Positions 52,041 through 59,575 of a stretch of 64,000 nucleotides of DNA are shown one piece after another. Made by a program: the position numbers and the translations under genes. The DNA is from Rhynchopus sp. YZ270_cl-10 (Eukaryota > Euglenozoa > Diplonemea > Diplonemida > Diplonemidae), in contig OZ037914.1 of the NCBI GenBank assembly GCA_964035575.1, positions 1,070,213 through 1,134,212 on the forward strand, read 5' to 3'. Positions within the stretch are counted from its first letter, which is position 1, and every line of letters begins with the position of its first letter. The notes below the pieces were generated by a model, which ran no database searches, had not been told where the DNA came from, and was given only the letters and a program-made list of their open reading frames with translations.

Positions 52041-52628
52041 ATGGGTAGGGGGGAGGAGGGAGGGGGGGGGGGGGGGGGGGGTTTAGATATTCCGTGACAA
52101 AAGTTCTGCTCAACAAAGTAATGAAAAAGAACGAAAACAGAGAGACGCCGCTTAGAATTTAAAAAAACAAAAAACACAAGGTTTTCTCGAAAAAAATAAA
52201 AAAAAAAAGGTCTCAATTTTTTTTTTTCTTTTCTTTCTCTTTTCTTGGGCCCACCTTTTTTGTTTGGAGACAACAAATTTACTTTTTCTGCTGATATTCT
52301 CAGTTGGGTGATATTCCGTGCACATGCATTCACCCCTCTCTCTCTCTCTCTTTTTCTCTCTCTCCCTCTGGGCAAGGCTCCGCCCTTAGGGCCACCCACA
52401 ACTGCCTCAACCTCACTCATAAGCTATGTTCCGAATTGCTGGGGTATATAACACTAATAATCCACGCCTTCTCAAGCACACACACACCGATAAGCGCATC
52501 TCACTTCTCTCTGTGTGGGCTGTGAGAGACTATTTCTATTCAGTCAACGGCTAGGCCTGCTAAGGGACTGCCTCAGACAAGTTTTTGGGGAGGGCGGGGA
52601 TCGCCTTTTGGGGGTATTTTTTAGGAAG

Positions 52629-52680
52629 TTGGTGAGATGAACTCTGAGAACAGCTTGGATTCATCTTGAGCAACTTATTT
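52629..52680 (+). repeat. Short repeat family A, copy 16 (divergent)
   Basis: TTGGTGAGATGAACTCTGAG then AACAGCTTGGATTCATCTTG. Confidence 0.45.
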
Positions 52681-52905
52681 TTTTTTTCTCAGTGACTGTC
52701 AACTTCGCTTTTTTTTGGGAGAATTTCCTCCCAAGGTGAAGAGGGGGGTATGCGGGACTATTCTAGTCCTCAGGGGGGTAAACGTCCCTGCCCCTGAATG
52801 CAAACGTAAACTCAGGCTGTATGTAAGGCTGGTGGTTTTCCCCGCCGGCTGAGCCGTGAGGTTTTTCTTTTTTCTATTTCTTGTTGTCCGCAGGGTACTT
52901 TGTAC

Positions 52906-52962
52906 TTTCATCTGGGGCTGACATCGTACGGGCAGTAGGTGCCTGCGCCAACACACTACCAT
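52906..52962 (+). repeat. Dispersed repeat N, copy 2
   Basis: GTACTTTCATCTGGGGCTGA, CATCGTACGGGCAGTAGGTG, CCTGCGCCAACA; compare 55.45 kb. Confidence 0.5.
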
Positions 52963-52971
52963 TGTTTAAAA

Positions 52972-53018
52972 AAGACGTGTATGCACATGAGGCATATTCA
53001 TCTAACAGCTTTTCTTTG
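52972..53018 (+). repeat. Short repeat family E, copy 11
   Basis: AAGACGTGTATGCACATGAG then GCATATTCATCTAACAGC. Stem TATGC/GCATA. It runs straight into a family C module and ends TTTCTTTGTAG. Confidence 0.75.
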
Positions 53019-53056
53019 TAGTGGAGCTCATCCTCGGGTGTCTCCACTAATACACC
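53019..53056 (+). repeat. Short repeat family C, copy 7
   Basis: TAGTGGAG pairs with CTCCACTA around CTCATCCTCGGGTGT: the best stem of the family, 8 bp. AATACACC follows; the A-rich tail is missing. Confidence 0.8.
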
Positions 53057-53073
53057 TTCCCAAACACATGGCG

Positions 53074-53169
53074 GACTAGTCAGGAACTACTAGGGGAACT
53101 ACTAGTAGTAACGACTGGTGCCACACTGGTGGTGTTACTGGTGTAACCCGTAGTACCCTCTGACTAGTC
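53074..53169. mobile_element. MITE-like element with GACTAGTCAG ends
   Basis: GACTAGTCAG on the left faces CTGACTAGTC on the right. The interior is rich in ACTACTAG and ACTGGTG units that can pair partly. Confidence 0.55.
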
Positions 53170-53331
53170 TTGCCGTGTCCAAAAAGGGGGGAGAGGAGAG
53201 GAGAGGAGAAGGGGCAGCTTTGAATGTTCTGTTGCGCACCAAACCGAGTCATTCCGGTCCCCTGCCTCTGTATTCATAACAGGGGGCTTTCCTCCCCGAC
53301 ACCTTTTTTTTCTCTCTTTTTTTTTAGTGTG

Positions 53332-53395
53332 TTCAGTGCCTGCGTCCGCCGATGAACGGTGAGGCGTGCACAGTTCAACTTCTCTTTTTGTTTTT
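53332..53395 (+). repeat. Short repeat family G, copy 4
   Basis: TCAGTGCCTGCGTCCGCCGA, GAACGGTGAGGCGTGCACAG, TTCAACTTCTC and a T-rich tail. Confidence 0.6.
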
Positions 53396-53555
53396 TTTTT
53401 CTCTTCCTTCAAAATTTTGCTCCCCCCACAACACTCCCCACACACACACACACAGCTCCGATAATATGCTGATCGAATGACTAGCAAAATGGTAGTGCCA
53501 CCTGTGTCCACGGAAGCGTTTGCACCTTCCTATACACGCAGGTTGTGATTATTAT

Positions 53556-53833
53556 TACTGCAACCGTAAAATATATGGACCGTAAAAAATGTTCCAGTTT
53601 TCCACAAAAAACCCCGTCCATTTTTCTGGGGGTTTTTTGTGTTAGCAGTTTGGTGACTAGTCATCAAGGTTGCTCGAGAGTCAAGATTCCTCCTCACCTC
53701 TGTCTCGTGTAGTGAGTACTCTGCAGGTTAAAAAAAAAAAACACGTCTGGAACTGTCAAAATAGTTTCATCTTGGAAAAATCGAAAAAAAGTTTCACAAT
53801 ATTTATGGTCCATGTATTTTACGGTTACGGTAG
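53556..53833. mobile_element. MITE-like element, CCGTAAAATA ends
   Basis: AACCGTAAAATATATGGACC on the left matches inverted AACCGTAAAATACATGGACC on the right. The interior, about 200 bp, includes an unrelated inverted AAAAAACCCC pair. Confidence 0.6.
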
Positions 53834-54476
53834 ATTTCTTTTGTTTAGTGTGTTTTTTTTTTTCTTCTAAGGTGCAGATGAGGTGGACATGAAGGTAGGA
53901 AACGTGGCAGTTTTTTTCTCTCTTTTTTTGGGTGGCATTTTTAGGTACGGAGCACATCTCTTTTGTGGGTCGTCGAAACAACGAAAAACCCAGAAAAAAA
54001 AACAGAAAAAAAAGAAGAAAAACAGAAACTACTGACCGTTGAAGCAAACTGAGGCTCCGTTCATTTTTTTTTTCTTCTGTGGGAACGATGTTGTTGTGAC
54101 ACGAGAGACACAAAAATAGTATTCATATAATATTATTCTTCTGTTGTTATATTGTTGCTGCCCTCTGCTCCGTTTTCTCACAAAATACAACCAACCTCAA
54201 CCCCTCATCCCCTCGTCATACACACCACCAGAACATTTTGAGATATTAGAAAAAAGATATTTCCCCCCAAAAAAGCGGTTCTTTTCAGAACAAATACCCC
54301 AAAATCTCATATTTTCTCTGTCTCTCTCTTCTTGTTCAAATAACGTGACGTAAGGTGGTACAATAATTCAAAAAAAAAAAAAAAAAAAATGGGGATTTTT
54401 TTTAATTAAAGTTGCTCTCAAGAGTGGATGCCTGAATGTCTACACCTTCCGTAGTACAAAGGCTTTGGCCAATATT

Positions 54477-54535
54477 GAGAACAGACCCTAGGTTCCCTAA
54501 GCGGGTCCTTAGGCGATTGTTGACACAACAAAAAA
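54477..54535 (+). repeat. Short repeat family F, copy 5
   Basis: GAGAACAGACCCTAGGTTCC then GTCCTTAGGCGATTGTTGAC and ACAACAAAAA. CCTAAG pairs with CTTAGG. Confidence 0.65.
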
Positions 54536-54869
54536 AAAAAAAAAAACTCGTTTTTTTTTTTCTTTTCTGTCGGTGGATGACTAAAGTACCAATCATTTGC
54601 AAGACAAATGAAGTGATTCTCTTGGGGGTTCGGAGAACCTCCGCAGAGAAACACAGTGTCCGATGCCCCATGCGTCCGGCGATTGTACGTAAGGTGTTTT
54701 GCGGTGGCAAAGTCTTTCTTTTTTTTCCCCCTTCCCTCTCTCTCTCTCTCTCTCTGTGCATAAAAGCTAGCAAAAAAAAATGAGGGCCTGACCAATTCTG
54801 GGAGGAAGTGGTCTGTGCTTTACCCGCCCTGTGGTGAGTTCGTATCATGTCTATTTTTTTTTGTCTTCT

Positions 54870-54958
54870 TAAAGGTCTCAAAGAGGTTTCCGGCTCAGTG
54901 GGAGACGTGTTGTAATAAAAATATCAACACAGAATATTTATTACACACCTCACGCAAA
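54870..54958 (+). repeat. Dispersed repeat O, copy 2
   Basis: AAGGTCTCAAAGAGGTTTCC, CTCAGTGGGAGACGTG and AAAATATCAACACAGAATAT. It directly precedes a family B copy. Confidence 0.7.
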
Positions 54959-54973
54959 CAAACCTTATTTTTT

Positions 54974-55070
54974 TCAGATGTAAACCACGAAATGGATTGT
55001 AGGACTGCGGTACAGCCTGTCAGTGTACCATGGCTGTCGCGAGAGGACTTTTGTATTTCAAGCCAACCTT
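54974..55070 (+). repeat. Short repeat family B, copy 5
   Basis: TCAGATGTAAACCACGAAAT, GGACTGCGGTACAGCC, CGAGAGGACTTTTGTATTTC. The GGGTG/CACCC hairpin part is deleted. Confidence 0.8.
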
Positions 55071-55439
55071 TTTTTTTTAATTCTTCTACGGGTACAGAAG
55101 AGACCGTGTGCCCTGCACATTCCTTTTTTTTTTTTGTTTTTTTTTTTTTTTTTTTGCGAGATTCACTTTTTTTTTTTCTGAAATTTTTGTTCACCCCACC
55201 TGACCTGTCATGTATGTTTGACTACCTTTTTTTGTAATCTCTCATTGCTTTCATGGTGAAAGGGTGTGTATTTATGCTGTTGATTTTTTTTTTTGGCCTT
55301 GTTGTCGAAATGCCTTAACGGTTCAGGGGGCAATGCTTTTCAACAACCTTCCATATAGGAAGTTTTCGAATATCAAAAGGAGGTTTTTAAAATCTGACGA
55401 AGTATTTATTCCCCTTTTTTTTTACATCTACTGTTGTAG

Positions 55440-55515
55440 GCCACATGGGTGCTTTTGTGCTTTCATCCGGATGGCTGGCGTCATACAGTGGGTCAGTCGG
55501 AGGGGGGGTGCCTGC
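55440..55515 (+). repeat. Dispersed repeat N, copy 3
   Basis: TTTGTGCTTTCATCCGGATG, GCTGGCGTCATACAGTGGGT, CAGTCGGAGGGGGGTGCC. Confidence 0.5.
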
Positions 55516-55554
55516 ATCAACAACTACAGTTTATTCCCCTGTGTGTTGTCATGA

Positions 55555-55665
55555 CATTACCGTATTCGTACAAATTATCGACCGTAATAATGTTCGACCT
55601 TTTCAGGATTTTTTTCTGGAAGTTTGACCTTTTTTTTTTCGATAATTTGTACGCATACGGTAATG
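55555..55665. mobile_element. MITE-like element, CATTACCGTA ends
   Basis: CATTACCGTATTCGTACAAA on the left matches inverted CATTACCGTATGCGTACAAA on the right. Length 111 bp, non-coding centre. Confidence 0.7.
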
Positions 55666-55887
55666 GCATGGTACTCTTCCACAGAAGCTGTAAAAAGAGA
55701 AGATGTGATTTTTTCCCCTCCCGCCCATCATTGGGCATATTCGCTAAAGCCCAAAGAAATTAAAACAAAACAAAATGCAACAGTCTTGATAAAGCCTTGT
55801 ACTACGTTCAAACGCGGATCGGGAAAAATGGCATTTTTTTTTGTGTGTTTCAAAACAACAACAAAAAAGCAAAAAAAAATACACAAT

Positions 55888-56010
55888 TGGTGCTCCTGAA
55901 ATAAAAATACCAAGTACGCAACAACTACGCAATATAGGGTATTCCTGTATTATTTTTTTCGTGCACAAAGTGCGCAACAAGTACGCAAAATGGGGTTTTC
56001 AGGAGCACCA
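55888..56010. mobile_element. MITE, TGGTGCTCCTGAAA family, copy 1, with 5 bp target duplication
   Basis: Terminal inverted repeats TGGTGCTCCTGAAA. ACAAT directly flanks both ends (55883-55887 and 56011-56015). The interior carries AAGTACGCAACAACTACGCA. Copy 2 at 58.6 kb has its own, different 5 bp duplication. Confidence 0.88.
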
Positions 56011-56050
56011 ACAATACAAAAACGTTGTTTTTTGGTTGTTTTTGTGTATG

Positions 56051-56162
56051 ATCCACCTGATTTTTACCCCGCGTATAGGCGCGTAAAGGCTGGGAAAAAT
56101 GGGTGGGGTTTGGCCTATACGGGCCTTTACGCGCCTATACGCGGGGTAAAAATCAGGTGGAT
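56051..56162. mobile_element. Near-perfect hairpin element, 112 bp
   Basis: ATCCACCTGATTTTTACCCC and GCGTATAGGCGCGTAAAGGC face their exact complements. Only about 30 bp remain unpaired. It begins 40 bp after the previous MITE. Confidence 0.8.
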
Positions 56163-56677
56163 GATATACCGCCTTTCTCCCACCTACCCCCCCTGATTTG
56201 ACGTTTTTTTCAAAGACAACAAGACACACTGCACTAAATCTTATCCAATTTGCACCCCCCTCCCCTTCCCCCCTTCTCCCCCCCTTTTTTTTCTCTTATG
56301 TGTTGCTGTATCCCTTCCCTCTCTTTGCGAATCTATTTTTTCTTCCCACGATTTTTTTTTTTTTTTTTTAGCCCACACAAAATTCCCTCCGTTTTCCCCA
56401 TTTTACAATGAAAAAAAAGGTAATTATCCGAGCCCTTTGGTATTGCATAGGTATTGAACCTACCTTTGGTATGGTAGTACATTTTTAAAGACCACCAAAA
56501 CAAAAAGAGCACAAAGCAAAAACAACAACTTTCAGACAACTACCTCTGGTTGATACGTGTTGATACAACACTCAGAAGAACATAGTAATGTGGTAATACA
56601 TCGCGTGCCAACACAAAATGCCAACGTTTTCAAGAAAAGGCCCGCAATCCGAGGCTATTACGTGAGCGACTTTAGGG

Positions 56678-56735
56678 ACAGTGGAGAGCTTGCATAGGGT
56701 GGCAACTACACTATTCCAACAATTTTTCACGAAAA
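56678..56735 (+). repeat. Short repeat family D, copy 3
   Basis: GACAGTGGAGAGCTTGCATA, GGTGGCAACTACACTATTCC, AACAATTTTTCACGAAAAA. Shorter than the other copies. Confidence 0.75.
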
Positions 56736-57167
56736 AAAAAAAAAAAGAAAAGAAAACTTTGTACAGACAGACCAGGCCCGACTAACCTACTCCCCACTCA
56801 TTGTGTTTTGGAAGCAGGTGTGGGTTCCAACAAATGGGAGCATTGTGTCAAAAGCATATGCGTAGTGTGCAATTAATATCAGTTTTTGGGGTATTTCCTA
56901 GTTTCCTCAAAAAAAATGCGGAATATGGCCCAACGGTGGTATTGTTGTGCACGAATGAGACCCAAATGTCATTCAAGGGGACATAACGGTGTGTTTTTTT
57001 TTTTTCCCTCCCCTCTCCAATATCTCACCTGGTACAGGACATCCGGTGCTTTTGTTACTGGAACAACAATCTCTCTTCGTCAATTTAAAAAAAAAAAAAA
57101 AAAAAAAAGCGAGCGACTTTTCCGCCGTTTTTTCCATTTTTTTTTGTATTTTTGTATCTTGTTTTTG

Positions 57168-57223
57168 AAGGTGACTCACGCAAAAAAGGAGTGTCATCTT
57201 TTCCTCACTCAACTTTTTCTTTA
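57168..57223 (+). repeat. Short repeat family A, copy 17, bounded by GT and AG
   Basis: AAG|GTGACTCACGC, GTGTCATCTTTTCC, then CAACTTTTTCTTTAG. GT to AG is about 54 nt with a pyrimidine tract, like copy 6. Confidence 0.65.
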
Positions 57224-57370
57224 GTGCCCGACGGCGCAACAAGGCAGCAGGTTTTGTCTTGGCATACTCCCCCCCTTATTTTTACTGTGTAAACTACGAG
57301 AAGTAGGCATGACGCTGACTACCGGTAGTTTTTGGCAGCCGCATCACTTGGTACTGCCCCCTTTTTTTTT

Positions 57371-57445
57371 ACGCACACTACTTTGTGAGCGGAAAGTGTC
57401 ACGTCGTTCACTCACCCAACCGTGCTCCGCAACACCACCACCCAT
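57371..57445 (+). repeat. Dispersed repeat H, copy 1
   Basis: CACACTACTTTGTGAGCGGA, AAGTGTCACGTCGTTCACTC, ACCCAACCGTGCTCC, CACCACCAC. Copy 2 is at 58.42 kb. Confidence 0.75.
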
Positions 57446-57490
57446 TGTGTACAGATCCTACTTCAGTAGGTGATTGTCGATACAAAAAAA
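57446..57490 (+). repeat. Short repeat family F, copy 6
   Basis: TGTGTACAGATCCTACTTCA then GTAGGTGATTGTCGATACAA. Stem CCTAC/GTAGG, loop TTCA. It directly follows repeat H. Confidence 0.8.
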
Positions 57491-57580
57491 CAAAACTAGT
57501 ATCAGTTGCCCAGGAGAAAAAGCGAAAGGTGGCAATTATTATGCACCATTTTAAAAAGGGGGAGGGGTTTGTTTTTCTTA

Positions 57581-57680
57581 TCAAATTTAAACCACGAAAT
57601 GGATGTAGGACTGCATGGTTGGGGTGCATCTACCAAAGGTACACTGGCGCAAAGCAGACTTTAGCATTTCAAGTAAGCAA
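57581..57680 (+). repeat. Short repeat family B, copy 6
   Basis: TCAAATTTAAACCACGAAAT, GTAGGACTGCATGGTTGGGG, AAAGGTACACTGGCGCAAAG, TTTAGCATTTCAAGTAA. Confidence 0.8.
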
Positions 57681-57949
57681 CAACTTTCTTATTTGTTGCG
57701 ATGACGAAGTCGGCTCAGATTCATCTACGAAGATCTTGTTTCTCTGTCTTTTTTCTCTCTTCAATCTTTCAAAAAAAAAAACACGAAAAAAAAATCATTT
57801 TATTTTCCCCTACTTCTCATCCCGCACGCACACACGCACCCTCCCACCCCAATTTTTTGAAGGAAAAAAAAATATGTACTGTCATCACATTAAAGCCCGC
57901 AGAAGAAAAACAAAAGGCCGTCATAAGAAACAACTATACCTTTATCTTT

Positions 57950-57995
57950 CCCCCAGAACCCGTCTTCGAGTGATTGTCGATACAACAGCAACAAA
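57950..57995 (+). repeat. Short repeat family F, copy 7 (3' part)
   Basis: GTCTTCGAGTGATTGTCGAT then ACAACAGCAACAAAAAA. Confidence 0.6.
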
Positions 57996-58010
57996 AAAAA
58001 AAAAGAAAAA

Positions 58011-58085
58011 ACAGTGGAGATTGCACAACTGTGGCAACACTAACCGAGGCAACTACACTACTCCAACAATTTATCAAAAAAACAA
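58011..58085 (+). repeat. Short repeat family D, copy 4
   Basis: ACAGTGGAGATTGCACAACT, GTGGCAACACTAACCGAGGC, CCAACAATTTATCAAAAA. Part of the tandem run F-D-F-C at 57.95-58.21 kb. Confidence 0.85.
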
Positions 58086-58091
58086 AGTAGA

Positions 58092-58148
58092 AAGTACAGA
58101 CCCTATTAGCCCCAAGTGGGTTCTTAGGTGATTCATCGACACAAAAAA
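58092..58148 (+). repeat. Short repeat family F, copy 8
   Basis: AAGTACAGACCCTATTAGCC, CCAAGTGGGTTCTTAGGTGA, TTCATCGACACAAAAA. AGCCC pairs with GGGTT and CCTA with TAGG. Confidence 0.75.
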
Positions 58149-58149
58149 A

Positions 58150-58205
58150 ATAGTGGTGTTCATCTTCGGGTCTCTACACTAAACCAACCAAGTTTTCAAA
58201 AAAAA
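58150..58205 (+). repeat. Short repeat family C, copy 8
   Basis: ATAGTGGTGTTCATCTTCGG, GTCTCTACACTAAACCAACC, AAGTTTTCAAAAA. Stem TAGTG/CACTA. Confidence 0.8.
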
Positions 58206-58354
58206 ATAAACGGTACACCCCATAAAATGTGGTGCTTGCACAGGGCAATCACTGGTGGTGGAAATTAAGAGCATTTTCAAACAAACTTAGAAAAAAATGG
58301 GGGGGGTAAAAATGGAGGGGGGGGGTTTTTTTTTTTTGGTGCGAATTGTTTTTG

Positions 58355-58405
58355 GAAGGTGGGCACGAGAGGTCTTAGGATCATCTTGTAAACTTTTCTA
58401 ATTTT
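58355..58405 (+). repeat. Short repeat family A, copy 18
   Basis: GAAGGTGGGCACGAGAGGTC then TTAGGATCATCTTGTAAACT. Confidence 0.65.
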
Positions 58406-58419
58406 TTCTAAAATGCACA

Positions 58420-58490
58420 CTACTTTGTGTGAAGCAGAAAGTGTCACGTCGGTTCACCCAACTATGTTCCACAAACACCACCACACCGCC
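58420..58490 (+). repeat. Dispersed repeat H, copy 2
   Basis: GCACACTACTTTGTGTGAAG, AAAGTGTCACGTCGGTTCAC, CCAACTATGTTCC, CACCACCAC. Confidence 0.75.
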
Positions 58491-58584
58491 CCGGTGGGAG
58501 ATTAGTGTGTGTGGAAGCGCAACGAAACCAACTACAAGAAGAGGGAACGACAACGTGACACTTCAAAAGGAAAAATAGCAATAC

Positions 58585-58691
58585 TGGTGCTCCTGAAATA
58601 AAAAAATACCAAGTACGCAATATAGGGTATTCCTGTATTTTTTTTTTCCGTGCACAAAGTGCGCAACAAAATGGGGTTTTCAAGAGCACCA
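58585..58691. mobile_element. MITE, TGGTGCTCCTGAAA family, copy 2, with 5 bp target duplication
   Basis: Ends match copy 1 (one change in the right repeat). AATAC flanks both sides (58580-58584 and 58692-58696). An internal AACAACTACGC segment present in copy 1 is missing. Confidence 0.85.
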
Positions 58692-58702
58692 AATACTCTG
58701 AC

Positions 58703-58788
58703 TTTAGGTGACTGGCCTAAGCACTCTGAGACCTCAGTAAAGCTTGAGGGGTGTGGTTGTTTCAATTCATCTTACAGTTTTCTTTTTT
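58703..58788 (+). repeat. Short repeat family A, copy 19 (extended)
   Basis: TTTAGGTGACTGGCCTAAGC, TCTGAGACCTCAGTAAAGCT, then TTCAATTCATCTTACAG. It has an additional GAGACCTC-like inner hairpin. Confidence 0.6.
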
Positions 58789-59333
58789 GCTTTTTTTTTC
58801 TTTTACGTCTCATCTCTACCACGCTCTTTAGAAGAGTATCTTAGTGGTATGTGTTTTCCCTCACACTTTCAGACGACCGGCTCAGCCTTTGGTCATCTTG
58901 CAAAAAAAAAAAAAAAATATTTTTTTTTTTTTTGTGCGCAACCCAACAAAAGAAACACCCCTCCGATTTTATCCAAACGACAAAAAAAATAAATAAAAAT
59001 TCAAAATTCAAAATTCCTCAGATTGAAAAGAAAAGAAAAGAAAAATCCCTAGTGTGTGTATGTGTGTGTTGTTGTGTGGATGATGTTTTTGATTTTTTTT
59101 TTTTGTGGGAATTTTATTATCTTCGACGACTTCTGGGGTGTCACGTTATTTATCAACTCACAATTCAACCCGAGTGTGAACCGAGAAACGAGAATGTCCA
59201 AATACACGATTCTTCGAACGATTCAGAAACAAAAAAAAGCTCAAATCGACAAAACAGAGCAAAAAAAAGCAGAACCGACTGGACAGGAAATTTGGAGAGA
59301 AAAAAAGACCTTTCCCCCCCCCCTCCCCCTCCC

Positions 59334-59466
59334 CAGTGTTCTAAAATACGTGGAAAAATACGTATTAATACGTATTAATACGTAATACGTAAATACGTGG
59401 CTTATTCTCCCCACGTATACGTATTAATACGTATTAATACGTAGCAGTACGTATTTTAGATCACTG
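59334..59466. mobile_element. MITE-like element with CAGTG ends, upstream of the ABCA gene
   Basis: CAGTGTTCTAAAATACGTG faces CAGTGATCTAAAATACGTA inverted. The interior is TACGTATTAA repeats that fold completely. CAGTG ends are typical of hAT elements. CCCCTCC-like DNA on both sides could be a target duplication but is too simple to be sure. It ends 110 bp before the ABCA start codon. Confidence 0.65.
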
Positions 59467-59575
59467 CCCCCTCCCCCCCCACATTTGTTAAACCCTCTTC
59501 TCCTCCCTAACACACCACAACCAAAGTATTAAACACACCAAACCCACAGAAAACCCCCCCCTCCCTGTACACAAA

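Larger units (their letters stand above)
36895..59575. other. 22.7 kb gene desert made of small repeats
   Basis: No open frame here looks coding; all are driven by Lys/Phe homopolymer codons or run through repeats. The DNA is a patchwork of T/A (and some G/C) runs, MITE-like inverted repeats and dozens of short co-oriented modules of families A-G, listed separately. Stretches not listed show only homopolymer-rich single-copy DNA. Confidence 0.7.

Noticed and set aside
52840-52880. Weak similarity of the + strand to the 59.70 kb part of the ABCA gene
   Set aside because: Only about 24 bp with roughly 70% identity and no frame kept; chance similarity is likely.
57385-58131. 248-residue + strand frame in the desert
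   Set aside because: It runs through repeats H, F, B and D and poly-Lys runs. Composition and position show it is a chance frame.
36895-59575. CRISPR array or satellite DNA
   Set aside because: Repeats are of several families, unevenly spaced, and diverged; there are no regular spacers, and this is a eukaryotic context.
36895-59575. tRNA or small nuclear RNA genes
   Set aside because: No cloverleaf with a GGTTCGA-type T-loop and no recognisable spliceosomal RNA core was found by eye; a tRNAscan/Infernal run would settle it.
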